From contig JALGQZ010000001.1 of the NCBI GenBank assembly GCA_023105745.1, forward strand, positions 58,175,437 through 58,239,436: a stretch of 64,000 nucleotides of DNA, read 5' to 3'. The notes under the pieces are model-generated. The model worked only from the letters and a program-made list of their open reading frames with translations, made no database searches and was not told the origin of the DNA. Made by a program: the position numbers and the translations under genes. Source of the stretch: Austropuccinia psidii. Its lineage: Eukaryota; Basidiomycota; Pucciniomycetes; Pucciniales; Sphaerophragmiaceae. Numbering within the stretch: position 1 is the first letter of the stretch; each line of letters begins with the position of its first letter. This document shows, piece by piece, positions 1 through 11,752 of the stretch.

Positions 1-1
1 G

Positions 2-496
2 GAAGAGGAGTGGGAAATCTGCCCAAGCCTTTGGCAGGGGGCCATGAACTCCTACTTACACATCAAGAGCTTTCTGGGTGAGGAGAAGACCATAGAACTC
101 TTAGGAGGATGGAGCCCCCTGTCTTGCAAAGACAAGGTCAAAAAGATAAAGAATTGGTTGAAGAACCAAAGTCTTTTATCCATAGACCAGAAGAAAGAGT
201 TGGAAATGACTCCAGCTTTGGAGACAGAGGCACCAGTGGCATCTACAAGCTCCAAACCAGCTCCAGAAGCATCCAAGGACAAGCCCAAAGGACCTCAAAA
301 GAAACAGAGAGGTCCCAAGAACCATCAAGGCAAGGGCAAAGGCAAAGCCAATTGGCACAGACCTTACCCAAAAGGGTACAGGATCCCCAAATTGGAGCCT
401 TTAGCCGTGGACAGTGTCTTCAATATGGCCAGAACTCTGATGGAATTCACAGCCAAGGAGCAGGAAAGGATGAACAGAACCTTTCCACGCAAATAA
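2..496 (+). CDS. Element A alpha ORF (partial, overlapping gag N-terminal protein)
   Basis: Open from the first in-frame base (2) to TAA at 494-496, so it starts left of the window; the ATG at 44 is internal, because the residues before it (WEICPSLWQGAMNSYL) match the corresponding stretch of elements C and F. The protein has a globular N-half, a Lys/Pro/Gln-rich middle, then the conserved block GYRIPK and VFNMARTLMEF just before the stop. The reading frame is +1 relative to the Gag-Pol (beta) frame that overlaps it. The same block with the same frame offset recurs in C, E and F. Function is unknown; it could be an ORF1/Gag N-terminal product. The conserved C-terminal block argues against a random open frame. 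Confidence 0.7.
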   Translation, partial: EEEWEICPSLWQGAMNSYLHIKSFLGEEKTIELLGGWSPLSCKDKVKKIKNWLKNQSLLSIDQKKELEMTPALETEAPVASTSSKPAPEASKDKPKGPQKKQRGPKNHQGKGKGKANWHRPYPKGYRIPKLEPLAVDSVFNMARTLMEFTAKEQERMNRTFPRK

Positions 497-2370
497 TTGG
501 TGAACAAACTAGTATTAATGTAGAAATTGGTAAACTTGATAGAAAGTTAACTAAAATTGCATTAGATATAGTTGAATTAAAGAAAAATGACAAAACATAC
601 ATTGAATTGCACCAAGTGACACATGCCAGACTTGAATGAATTACCAATTCTTGCAAAAGAATTGAAAATATGTGCCAAATTCAGCATGATGAAATAGAAG
701 ATCTTTCCATTTCTAAAGTGAATACTCAACTTACAATTTTACAAGACCAAGTCTTACAAATAGTTGAGAATACCAACCAATTTGCCATACACTTAGCAAA
801 AAGTGACAGTGAAAGGCAGAAGTTAAAGAATGAGATAATTGCAAGTGTGGAACAAATTCATAAGAATCATGAACCACATATGCCAAGACATTCTACACCT
901 TTAACTGAAGAAAAACTTCCTGTTAAAGAAAGTCTTACACCATTCTTGGGAGAAAATGCCTACTCTGCAAGAGATATTCCCAAAATAGAAGAATGGCCAA
1001 CATTCTCTGGTGAAGGAGAATACAACCATATTGAATTCATCAGAACTATTGATATGTTGCAAGAAGACTTTAATATACCTGATGAAATCATAGTGGGAAA
1101 ACTACACTGTTTGTTTACCAGAACTGCAAAGAAATGGTATTACAAAATGAGGATTGATCATGGTAAACATGACTGGTCTTGGTGGAAATCTGAAGTGATT
1201 ACCAAATGGGCCAATAATTCTTGGAGGTTTAAAATGGAGAATGCTTTTGAAAGTGCCATTTTTAACTCAGAAAAAGACAAACCACTTACTTGGTTCTTCA
1301 AACAAAAAGACAGATTATCTGCTTTACACCCAGATATGTCTGACACTATGATTAATATGAAAATATTAAGAAAGTGTGGAGGAGAACTGGAACATGCTAT
1401 CAAAAGCAGATGTGTGGAACCTTGTTCAACAGAGGACTACATTAATGCTATGGAAGATATCATTACCAGGACAAGAATTGGTAAGACTTGGATTAAAAAC
1501 CCAATAGAGTCCAAAATAGTCTCAAAGATTCCTAGAGAGGAAAGAAGACCAGAAAGACCTGTCTTGAAGTGTCATAAATGTGGAAGTACTTCAAATTTAG
1601 CCAACACTTGTCCTAAAAAGACAAAAATCAATGAAGTTCAAGTCATTGGAGAAATTCAGTGTACTGAGGAGAAAGAGGAGTCTGATCAAGATTCTGCAGT
1701 CTCTGAAGATACACCAGTGGAAGACTATCCCATTGAAAACATTTCAGCTTTCTTTGAGGTCACAGAAGTCCATACCCACTTGCCACAGTACAGTGAAGAT
1801 TTCTGCAACCTGATCAATATCCAGGATGCCAGAATGTGTAAAACAAAACCTGCTAGAGGAAAGGGTTATACTTCTGGAGCATCCTGTATCACATCAGTTC
1901 TGATGAGTGATATTGAAGCCAAAGTAATTTTGGATACAGGGGCATTTTGCACTTGTGTTGGCAAAGATTATCTCCAAATTATAATTACTGAATGTAAAAA
2001 CCATCTATTACCAATAGAAGGTGTACAATTCAGTAGTGCCAGTAACAATATGTACCCCTTGGGCATATTGGACACTAATATTGTATTCCCACATCCAGCA
2101 GGAAGTGTAAGAATGAAAACTGAGATTGTAGTAATGAATAATTGCACATCTCAGCACATCATTCTTGTAAATGATTACTTAAATATTTATGGTATTGATA
2201 TAAATAACCATAAAGACAGATATTTCACAATTGGAGATAACAAGAGACAAAAATTTGCTTTCTCCAATATGCCAAAACAGATATCTGTAGTATCTTCTGT
2301 CAAGGATACTTACAACGATGAATTTGTGACTAATCAACTTGTTGAAGCACAAATTAATCAATCATTGTAA
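109..2370 (+). pseudogene. gag: Element A gag-protease (beta frame), decayed
   Basis: One frame broken by TGA at 637-639 and TAA at 2368-2370. Order: Ser/Gln/Arg-rich N-part overlapping alpha, coiled-coil-like stretch (about 490-900), capsid-like region with the WPTFSGEGEY and WYYKMR..HDWSWWKSE blocks (about 990-1200), GGELEHA block, zinc knuckle at 1570-1611 and retropepsin DTGA at 1933-1944. The knuckle reads CX2CX4NX4C: the usual His is Asn, so zinc binding is doubtful. The protease DTG is intact, the only intact one among A, C, E and F. Gag would build the particle and protease would mature it. The 637 stop fits CGA to TGA. Confidence 0.88.
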
Positions 2371-2376
2371 CCAAAG

Positions 2377-5300
2377 ATGAGGAATGAGCTTATTAATGTG
2401 TTATACACATATAAAAATGCATTTGCCTCTGATAATGAACCATTAGGCGCTATAAGAGGACATGAAGTTGATATTACTCTTAATATTGACAGACCATATC
2501 CTCCAGTACTTAGAAGACCAGCTTATCCAGCCAGTCCTAGAGCTAGAGAGGCCTTATAAAAACATATCCAAGAGTTGATCCAACTTGGTGTGCTAAGGAA
2601 AGTAGGCCATAATGAGGAAGTTGAAGTGACAACACCTGTTATTATTGCATGGCATAATGATAAGTCAAGAATGGTTGGAGATTTTAGAGCTTTGAATACC
2701 TACACAGTTCCAGATAGGTATCCCATCCCTAGAATTCAAGAAACCTTGACTCAATTGTCTAAAGCCAAGTATATAACATCAATGGATGCATTGAAAGGCT
2801 TCCATCAAAGTGTTTTGACGCCTAAAGCTAAGAAATTACTTAGAATTATCACTCACTGTGGCATTTTTTAGTATCTTAGAATGCCATTTGGCATTAAAAA
2901 TGCTCCATCTCATTATCAAAGGATGATGAACACCATCTTTCCTACAGAATTATCTGAAGGATGGCTTATCATTTATATTGATGATATTATCATATGTTCT
3001 GATTCATGGTCTTTGCACCTTGAAAGACTTGCAAGAGTACTTCATAAAGTAGCAGAAGTGAACATGAAAATTTCACTTAAGAAATGAAATTTTGGTTTTG
3101 AAGAACTCAAAGCATTAGGACATATTGTTTCTGGTTTAAGCTTGGGTATTGACAAAAACAAAGTAGCAGCAGTGTTACTTAAGCCAATACCCCAGAATGA
3201 AAAAGAAATGATGTCTTTTCTTGGATTTTCCAGTTACTATAGGCAACACCTGAAAGACTTTGCAATTCTAGCCAAGTCACTTTATAGAATCTGTGATCAA
3301 CAGACTGTATTTGAGATGACACAAGAGAGAATTAAAGCTTATGAGAAGATAAGGAAAGCCCTTACAGAAGCACCTTTACTCCTCATGCCTGACTGGAATA
3401 TTCCTTTTAAGTTGTACATTGATGCATGTGGAGATGGATTAGGGGCAGCCCTACATCAAGTCCAGATTTTTGATGACAAACCTACAGAAGGACCAGTTTG
3501 TTATATCTCAAGACAAATCAAACCAACAGAAGCCAGATATGGTGCAAGCCAAATGGAGTGCTTCTGTTTGGTATGGGCACTTGAGAAACTACACTATTAT
3601 CTTGATGGCAGTGTTTTTGAAGTGATAACTGACTGTAATGCCATAAAATCACTTCTTAACATGAAAACTCCCAACAGACATATGTTGAGATGGCAAATAG
3701 CCATTCAAGAATATAGAGGAAACATGACTATAGTTCATAAAGCAGGAAACATTCACAAGAATTCTGATGGACTTAGTAGATGGGCTTTAGCCAACACTCC
3801 TGATAACCCAGCTTATGTACCTTTGGAAGCTGAACCACAGATTCCAATTGAAGGAATTAGCATAACTGATATTGGGACTGAATTCTTTGAAGAGGTCAGA
3901 GAGTCTTATAAACAAGACAAGAATTGCCATATCTTGACTTCTTTATTGGATAAAGACTGCAAAGATACATCTTTGGTTAATGCACTAGATGAAGTTTGGA
4001 AAAATTCCTATTCTGAAGGAAGATTTCACTTGTTTGATGGGATTATTTACCATAGAAAAAAACATTCTTGTGTGATGACACTGTGTAGTAGATTGCTTAT
4101 CAATACCATTCTTCATGAATGCCATGATAGCATTTCCTCTGGACACCTATCAGAAGACAGAACACTTGAAAAAGTGAAGAACTGTGCATGGTGGCCATCT
4201 TGGAGAAAAGAAACCATTGAATATTGCCATACCTGTGATAGATGCCAAAAATCAAACAGGAGTACAGGCAAGAAATTTGGATTGATGATCCATATTCAAG
4301 AACCAAAATCCCCTTGGGAAGCTGTTCACATGGATTGGGTCACAGCACTTCCTCCAAGTGGTGACAAAAGTTATAATGCTTGTTTAGTCATTGTAGACAG
4401 ATATAGCAAAACTCCCATATTCTTACCATGTCATAAAGATGACACTGCTATGGATACAGCTCTTCTTTTATGGAGTAGAGTTATTTCTCATACAGGATTA
4501 TTTAAGAATATCATAAGTGACAGAGATCCCAAGTTCACATCTGCACTTTGGACCAATTTTCATAGATTGTTTGGGACTAAGTTATCATTCTCTACAGCAT
4601 ATCACCCTCAAACAGATGGGCTAGCAGAGAGGATGATTCAAACTTTAGAAGACATGATCAGGAGATTTTGTGCTTATGGATTAGAATTCAAAGACTCAGA
4701 TGGCTTTACCCATGACTGGTGCACACTGATACCTGCACTAGAATTGGCATACAAGACATCAGTCCATTCTTCCACAGGACAAACTCCTGCTATGTTAGAA
4801 AAAGGATGGAATCCAAGACTCCCAGCAGACACACTGAGGAAAGACTTGATTGACATTCACCCTACAGCTTCCAGCTTCAAGATAATGCTTGATAAAGTAA
4901 AACACCACGCAAAACAAAGTATGGATGATGCTTTTAATTATGCAAAACAGAAGTGGGACAAGAGTCATAAAGTACCAGACTTCAAAGTAGGGGACTTAGT
5001 TTTAGTTTCAACCTTGAATTTTAATAATATCAAAGGCCCAAAGAAACTTAAAGATTCTTATGTAGGACCTTTTGTTATTGTTGCTTTACATGGAACCAAT
5101 GCAGTTCAAGTGGAATTGAGTGGTGAATTGGAAAATAAACACCCCACATTTCCAGTCAGCTTGATAAAGCCTTATCAACCAGCTGATAAAGAATTGTTTC
5201 CTTTAAGAAACCCAACTCCTTTAACTGTACCACCTGTGGAACAGAATGAAAACAAAAAGATAAAGAAAGGAGACTTAGGGGTAAAAATAAAAGAGAATAT

Positions 5301-5414
5301 CTTGTCAGATATAGAAATCCAGTACATGAAGATGAATGGATGGCAGAATCAGAAATACCTGACTCAGATAAACTCTTAAGAAGATTTAGACATGAAAGAA
5401 GGCCACAAGCCTGA
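2377..5414 (+). pseudogene. pol: Element A pol: RT, RNase H, integrase, chromodomain; decayed
   Basis: Continues in the gag frame. RT N-part from about 2400 ([28 protein letters not shown]), catalytic YIDD at 2974-2985, RNase H ([36 protein letters not shown]) about 3410-3785, integrase with an HHCC zinc-binding region (about 4110-4260) and catalytic Asp 4333, Asp 4519 and Glu 4627, spaced D-X35-E. A GPF module and a C-terminal chromodomain-like tail follow. Stops lie at 2557, 2869 and 3085. A frameshift near 5270 moves the tail (YLVRYRNP...EDEW...) into another frame that ends at 5412-5414, so the nominal stop at 5379 is out of frame. Confidence 0.9.
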
Positions 5415-5545
5415 ATATGTCTATAAATGTGCTTTAAATTACTTGATCTGAGTAATGTGAAGAGGTTGGACAGTGGACATTAACCCCCCTTGGGGCCTTA
5501 TTTTTTTTTTATCACTAATAAAATTGTAGTACAATTTTATTTTTT

Positions 5546-5557
5546 GGTGGGAGGGAA
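5546..5557 (+). other. Polypurine tract of element A
   Basis: GGTGGGAGGGAA lies directly against the 3' LTR start TGTGAGCC at 5558. It would prime plus-strand DNA synthesis. The same GGGAGGGAA ends at 39839 in element E. The 5415-5545 stretch before it holds no other recognised feature. Confidence 0.8.
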
Positions 5558-7481
5558 TGTGAGCCTTGAGGTACATTTTACATACCCAAATAGGCCACAA
5601 TTACCTTAAAAAGAAATTTTGAATTATGCAAAACTCATAAGTCATGCATATATCCAAAATTCATCATTTTAAATTTCAGAAAAGATGAATAACTTTTTAT
5701 TGAGTAAGTAAATCCATGGATTTAAGACCAGATTTGGATTCTACACAAAAATTCACCTAGGGTAGACCCATAGAGTGAATAAGCTCAATTTAAGTATTTG
5801 AGGTGGTAAAATGGAAAATACTTCAATACCACATCATCAATACCACATAAAAGATCCGTGAAAATTTTTGTTTTTCTTAATTTCACGCCAAAATAATGGG
5901 AAAGTGAGAAATCCCATGTTACATATACAATAAGAATAGTGTTATGCATGTTTTGAGCACTTAATATCATAGTATTCTTACATTGACTTTTGGTACACCC
6001 ATAGTGGATATCTCACTTGAAGCTTAAATTACTATTTTGACGTAAAAATTAGGCAAGGGGGACAAAAGACATCAAAGAGAGCCAGGGTACCCAACTTCTG
6101 AGGCCTCAGAGGCGTGGCTAGCTCCAGAGCATGGATCCATGGCTCATCTTGGCCCAATTGGTAAACTAAAACTCTTTGGGAACTTGGTTACCAAGTTACA
6201 CCTACTGTAATCACAAGAAAATAGCAAATAACCTGCTATTTTGACGTGCCAAGGAGGTAATGAGCTACTTAGACTCCTGTAACCATGTCAATTCTTGATG
6301 ACTTTCCATGACTAGACCCTAAAAGAGTAATTAAAACCCTTTTGGGACTCATATTCATTGATTTACCTCATAGCAACCTGCAAAATACTGCTATTTGCAA
6401 TTCTACGTAGAAATGAGGAAAAAACTTCAAAAATTCATTAAAAATACAATTCTTGATGAATCTTTCTGAAACATTCAGGACCAATGAAGAACTGTATTAT
6501 CTATGGTACAACCAAAACGAATTACAGTATTATCAGTAAAATGAAAAGTTTTACTTACAGTCCATTTTTGACCATTCTACGTGAAACACTGAATCTTCAA
6601 AAATTCACAGTAATTTAAACCTGTGATGAAATTGGCAATAGCATTGATAACTTTGAGAAATCAATGATTATTTTAGAATAAAAGAAGATTTACTGTTGTT
6701 ACTCCTTTTATTCTTAACCATATTGGGGTTGGTAGTCACGTAAAAGCATCAATTAAGTAATTATGATAATCTTACGTGACAACAGATGATGCAATTATTA
6801 ATCCAAAAAGGTTTATTGTTTTCTCACTCACTGATTTTTCAGTTTTCTCCATGGCACGCCTCTGTGAGCTGTTGCTGACTTAAAAGAAGCCTCTTCTTGC
6901 TGTTTTTTCCAAAGAATCATCTTATCAACTTATTAAATCATTATCACCACCAAGTAAGTATTAGTTAAAGCTATTCTTGAAGTGTTTTAAATCTTTCCAA
7001 ATCATTCAGAAAGACGTGAAATCCTAGAATCCAACTATATATTGTTGTAATACTGTTATAAATCCTTTTGATCCCTTAAAATCCACAATTCTACGTCAAA
7101 TTTCTCTACTTTTATCTATCAATAAGTTCTTTGGAGTATTAGTGAGTCATTTATCTTTAATTCTTAAAGTTTTTCTCTAGTAATAGTTTTCTTCAAGAAT
7201 TATCCTTATAATTATTCTTGCAAAAGATAATTATATATATTAAAATAATTTCATTATTTTAATAAAGAAGTCTTTATCATTAAATTCTTCTTGTAATTGA
7301 TTCTTGTAGACAATTACTGCTCACAGTTATAATCACTAGTAGTGTATAACACGTGAAAGAAATAATTTTATAATTATTTAATTGTGGTTATAATAATTTT
7401 TATTATTATATTTCATAAGAACAGACATAGTACTGTTGATCAATAGTAATATTATCATCAGTTTCATAGTCACATCTTACA
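5558..7481 (+). repeat. 3' LTR of element A (1924 bp)
   Basis: Starts TGTGAGCC after the polypurine tract and ends TTTCATAGTCACATCTTACA at 7481, after which minus-strand B gag resumes. No coding potential. It contains several ACGT-core sites, including a perfect inverted repeat GTCACGTAA (6735-6743) / TTACGTGAC (6772-6780) and a palindrome TTCTACGTAGAA near 6402. A stem-loop with one mismatch precedes the terminal TTTCATAG. It shares blocks with the 19070-21000 LTR. Confidence 0.9.
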
Positions 7482-9420
7482 GCATCACCCATAGAGTCTG
7501 AGTCAGAATCCTCTGTGGGGGATTCCTCCTCTGGGACTTTCTCAATGGCATAGACTTTTTTCTTTGCCTTTGGGCAGTTGTTGGAATAGTGGTATTTTGA
7601 ACCACAGGTTTGACAAGAATGTTTCTTTTTTTCCACTTCTGCCACCCTTTCTTTGGGTTTTCTTTAAATTCCACCTTGAAAGGTTGTTTCTCTTTGAAAC
7701 CACTGCTTTTATATGGGGTGTATTTCCCTATATTAGTTCTTTTCCTTACATCTTGTAAGGTATTTGCAATGTCATCTAGAGTGCAATTGTGGTTAAATCT
7801 GCATTTCACTGCATGCTCTAGTTCTCCTGGAATTTGTGTCAGGAGTTTAGGATTCCTCATCTTAATGTTAATTTGAGGATCAATTGCTTTAAGTCTTTTA
7901 GACTGTCTGAGACACCACTCATATGGATATTTGTCCACAGATGTACTTTTTGATGATTTGACTCTTCCACCATGGCCAGGTACTTCTGCCATGGATTTCT
8001 TTCATTTCTGTGTACCATTTACTAGCATGTCCTTTATATGATGTATTAAGTCTATCAGTAATCCAGTAGTCTGGTATGCTTGGTACATCAATGAAGAGTC
8101 CATCAATATAATCTATGAGATCCATATGATCATATTCTCCAGTTCCAGAAATTTGGGCCAGCTGGAGGCCTCAGGAAGCTGTTTCAATGCTTCCTTTTAT
8201 GAATAAGACATATTATCTCCATCCTGGTATTGTGATGGAGATCTTGCCTCATTCATCAACATGGAATCTGGTTTGATGTCATCTTGATGATATGGATTAT
8301 GAATAACATAGCCTTGTGGTTGGGGCTTCATGTTATGGTAGACATTAAACAATTTATTTATGTCTTGATCCAGACAATCCCTGTCCCTTTTTCTGTGGTG
8401 TTGTTCTTCAAAGACTAGATTCAGTCTTTTGTTTGTTTCTTCAGAGGCTTTGCTCAATTGAGAATGTCCTTCTTGAAGGACTTTAACAATTTTGTCCATA
8501 GAGGCTGTCAATATTTTCATCCTCTCATGGTTTGCTTCAATTTCTGCAAAATGATTTTGAGTTTGCTCAACATATTGGGACATTTGTAAAAACAGTGAAT
8601 CACTGTTTAGGTTACTCTCAGGTGTGACAACATTATGATCAATCTGAGTGGAGGTAATATTTATATTAATGGGACTACTGATTCTAAAGTTATTTACAGC
8701 TACTTCTTGTTCTTGTGCACTTCTTTCACCAAATACAACAGCTTCTGGATCTTTGGGTCTGACTCTTTCTTGCTCTGGCTGAAGGTGGTCTTGCTTTTGC
8801 CCTTGTATCCTTGTCTTCTCCTGGAAACTTCCTGGGATCGTCAAGAATGGTGACTCTTGGCCACTGATCTGTTGGTTTCTGAATGGTGTGAAGCCACTGG
8901 AGAGTTGATTTGGCCTGCTCCTTGTGAGCCTGAAGGAATATGAGTATGCCCTGTCTGGGTCAGCCGCTCTTCTATAGCTTGGATAGTGGCTTGATTCTCC
9001 ATTAACCTGTTTGCCCTCACCTTCAAGAGTCTGAATTGCCTGGTAGGATGCCAACGTTGGGTGATTACCATAAGGTCTCCAAAGTATATCTCTTTGAGAC
9101 AAATCTTCTGGAAACTTGCTCCAAGATCTGCCCAGTGGGATGCCAGGTTGAGCTTCTTGTTTTCCATGATCCATTGAAATAAATCTTTGAAGAGTTGGTG
9201 GAGCTTAAGAACTTGGTCTATTTCTTTCCAGTCCTCTGGTTTGAGGTTCCTGTTGTATTGGAAAGTGAATGGCAGGGTGGGTATGATTTCCCTCAGTGTC
9301 TTTCCATCTGCCAATGTGTCCAAGGTGTCCTCTTCCAGGTCTTCTGGTTCTGGAAAAGCCTTCTCTGTCCTCTAGTTGGTTCCTTTGGAAGCCAAGGTTT
9401 CTGAGGTGTACAGGTGACAT
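7482..9420 (-). pseudogene. gag: Element B gag, beta frame, truncated by element A
   Basis: The beta frame runs from about 9420 down, with a stop near 9205-9207 and a TAA near 8197, then a frameshifted remainder. Recognisable parts: a Gln/Ser/Arg-rich region overlapping alpha, a coiled-coil-like region (MSQYVEQTQNHFAEIEANHE), a capsid region with the YIDGLFIDVPSIPDYWITDR and WYTEMKEIHGRSTWPWWKSQI blocks, and a zinc knuckle CQTCGSKYHYSNNC near 7600. It matches element G gag block by block. It ends at SMGDA, where LTR sequence of element A takes over. The open frame past that point (7406-7481) is LTR-derived, not gag. Confidence 0.87.
8700..9400 (-). pseudogene. Element B alpha ORF (overlapping gag N-terminal protein)
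   Basis: From the exon resuming at 9400 to the TAG at 8700-8702 (ending KEVHKNKK), 233 codons counting the split first codon, with premature stops near 9382 and at 8841-8843. The +1 frame relative to beta is open for about 480 nt (9323-8841). The product looks globular: FQYNRNLKPEDWKEIDQVL, LNLASHWADLGASFQKICLK, NQATIQAIEERLTQ. The corresponding frame in element G is closely similar (LKPEDWKDMDQVL, FNLATHWAELGSS). It occupies the position of the alpha ORF of A, C, E and F but shares no obvious residues with it. I do not recognise a function. Confidence 0.65.
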
Positions 9421-9468
9421 ATCAGTGTTTGCAAGCAGTCAAAAGCTTTATGTTCTTAGGGTATTTAC

Positions 9469-9768
9469 CTTTGACTGTGCCTTGTACAGATTTGTTGTCT
9501 GCTTATTTGGAAAATTTACCTTTGGAGGTTACAACTGGGTTAATTATGGTATTTTTCCCTGTACAAGTGGTTAAGGTTAATTTACCTTGTATTGAAGCAG
9601 AGTTTTGTGGCTTTCTATTCCTCTGAGTGGCAATGGGTGTCCACTTCTTTTCTGTAATCAGGACTTCACTGTGCCTCTTTCCTTTGCCCATTCTGCCCTC
9701 TGGTTATGAGGGCGTCATTGGTGTGTTGGCCTGTGACTGGGTCTCAAGTGGTATGTAGTTTTCTTTGA
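9469..9768 (-). other. Element B leader exon (putative, 300 nt)
   Basis: On the minus strand the acceptor GATCCAG is followed by 300 nt that match the leader exon of element G in position and exact length, ending at AAAG before the donor GTAAAT. The frame contains KKWTPIATQRNRKPQNSAS and has two stops. A 68-bp GT...AG interval (9401-9468) separates it from the alpha ORF, and removing it joins the exon to alpha in frame. Splicing is inferred from sequence only. Confidence 0.55.
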
Positions 9769-10360
9769 CTGGATCAAACAGGAAAAGGGGGCTTAATGTC
9801 AGTTAAGACCTCTTAAAATTCTGTTTGCATGTCTAAGAATGGCCTCTGGGCTTGTATGTTACTCAAATGTGCCCTTGTATAATGACAGTGTAATTGAATT
9901 AACAATTCTATGTCAGAAATACAGCTTAAAGATATCTGGTACAATGTTTTTATGCCAGTATCTCACAGAATAACTTGTAATTAGCAAGTATAATCTGATA
10001 AAAGTGGTATGTAAAAGTGTAATTGAATCAACAATACACTTAACCATGCCTCAACTGTTGGTTTTACAGTAAGGGGTGTCTCTATATCAATTAAAAAAGG
10101 ACTTTATTAATGGCTTGAAGTTTTTTTATATGTAAAACATGCAAAAATAAGGGTTGTTGTGGTGATTGAATCATAATCAACCATGCCACCATTTGATTAA
10201 AACAGATCAAACGTGGTATATTACATATGCCAAAGAAAATATATAGGATATGTTTTATATATATTTTCAACAAATTACGCCTAAAAACATAAAACAATAG
10301 GTCATAATATAAGAAAATAAGTAAAAAACTCACTTGTAAGGTCCAAAAAAGGTCAAGAAA
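9769..10360 (-). other. Element B untranslated leader between primer site and leader exon
   Basis: AT-rich, no credible ORF on either strand. It corresponds to 60973-61541 in element G and would be the 3' half of a first intron if the LTR donor is joined to the acceptor at 9769-9771. Confidence 0.5.
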
Positions 10361-10378
10361 CATGGCCAGGCACACAAA
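10361..10378 (-). other. Degenerate primer-binding site of element B
   Basis: Minus strand reads TGTGTGCCTGGCCATG just after the LTR end CTGACA. Element G has TGGGGGCCTGGCCGTG at the same place, so two of the initial Gs have changed to T here. Confidence 0.65.
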
Positions 10379-10379
10379 A

Positions 10380-11752
10380 TGTCAGGTTAGGTCTATGAAG
10401 AGGCTATAATGAAGAGTATTTACAACCTAAACTATGACTGTGACACAGATAATAATATTAAAAATAGGGTTTTTATAAAATAAAAGGGCTTTACTAATGA
10501 TTATTAGTGGTGGTAAGTGCTGTTGAAAGTCATGGGTGCAGATTTACCTGTTGGGTTACAATAATAAAGTCTACAATACTAAAGTTTATAGTAAAACCTG
10601 ATTCTTTTCCAAGAGTATAACTGTTTTTTACAGTTTTACTACATAGGAATTCAAGAGCAGGATGGGGATTCCTTTGCTGGCAGTGAAAAGGCTGCTAGAC
10701 CTTTTCATGTAGAGGAAGTGAAGATTTTTCATTCTCAAGGACAGGCTTGTGGTTTGCAAAAGGCCTGTATAGCCTGTACTGGGCTCAGATGTGGTTTTGA
10801 AACCACATCTGCGCAGTTTTCACCAATACAGGGTGAAAACCTTCATCTGGGGACCACACAGTCTCATTCTGACATGTATGACACGTAGAATGCTGTACAG
10901 AACGTGTATGGGACCCCAGTATTGAATGAACTATGAGGTATTGAAGTAAAAACAAGTGTCTTCGTCTGTTTGAAACCTCATAATCATGGTTACGGGATAT
11001 TATCCCATGGTAAGGCTGTAATGGCCAAACTGGGGGATTTTGACCTTAAAACAGCCATAGCTTTGTCAGTTTTTGATAAATCAATCTCAAAATTTATTCA
11101 ATGTGTAGCCCATATGTGTTCTACACAATGGTATCTCATTTGATATGGTTATCATTAAATATGGCAAAGTTATCCTATGTACAAGAATTTTGGACATATC
11201 CGTGGTTTTAGGCAAAAAGCTGTATTGGGCTTCTTTTCCTTATAGCTTATGTTCTGAATGGGATATGGGGAAATGAATGGCACCATCAGATAGCTCTGAT
11301 AGTGCCCTTTCCAAAAGTACCCCACTTTAGGTATCTCACACTAAAACTGTAGAAGTTAGATGAGTGGTGAATATTTTATTCAACCTTATTTGGCCACAGC
11401 TTCTGTAATACTAGTGCTAGCTCAGTTTGGCTGATGCTAATGGATATACCTGACTTAGAGCTTCATTTTGAATACCCATTTGATGGGGTTAAGCCCCTTA
11501 CTCTGTATTTCAGATGAGAGGTGAAAATTAAAGTTTATGATTAGCAACAACATTGAGGAGGAGTAACTTTGTTATTCTTTGTCCTATGGTGATGGGACTT
11601 GTATATTTGGAAATGTATGAGTTTCCTCTTTCTTTCAATGTCTTTTGAGCTGATTTGGCTCAGCTCCAGTTTTGGTGGTATCTTGGCTATACCATTGATT
11701 TATGGTATTTGGCTGTCATGCGTGTGCTCTGGTTTTGAGTCACAGGCTGACA
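10380..11752 (-). repeat. 5' LTR of element B (1373 bp)
   Basis: On the minus strand it starts TGTCAGCCTGTGACTC at 11752 and ends ACCTGACA at 10380. The start, end and interior match the element G LTR (59516-60953). No gene inside. The first flanking bases (11753 onward) are RT sequence of element C, giving one copy of a possible target duplication (GTAGT); the other copy is outside the window. Confidence 0.9.

Larger units (their letters stand above)
1..7481 (+). mobile_element. Element A: Ty3/gypsy chromovirus-type LTR retrotransposon, 5' end outside window
   Basis: Internal region with gag, protease, RT, RNase H, integrase and chromodomain, followed by a polypurine tract and a 1.92-kb LTR ending ...CTTACA at 7481. 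The 5' LTR, primer site and start of gag are left of the window. It is nested in element B: immediately after 7481 the minus-strand gag of B resumes at the residues SMGDA, so the insertion cut B between its zinc knuckle and protease. The copy is dead: five in-frame stops and one C-terminal frameshift in the Gag-Pol frame. The other target-site duplication copy cannot be seen. Confidence 0.93.
7482..11752 (-). mobile_element. Element B: Ty3/gypsy element, gag and 5' LTR only, split by element A
   Basis: Read on the minus strand: LTR 11752-10380, degenerate primer site, leader, leader exon, short intron, overlapping gag ORFs and a zinc knuckle, then cut at 7481/7482 by element A. Its protease and pol must lie left of the window. 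It belongs to the same family as element G (about 60-64 kb). Its outer flank at 11753 is RT sequence of element C interrupted after [12 protein letters not shown], so B is itself inserted in C pol. Confidence 0.9.

Noticed and set aside
7406..7481. C-terminal extension of B gag
   Set aside because: Derived from the reverse complement of the A LTR; element G has a different continuation after SMGD.
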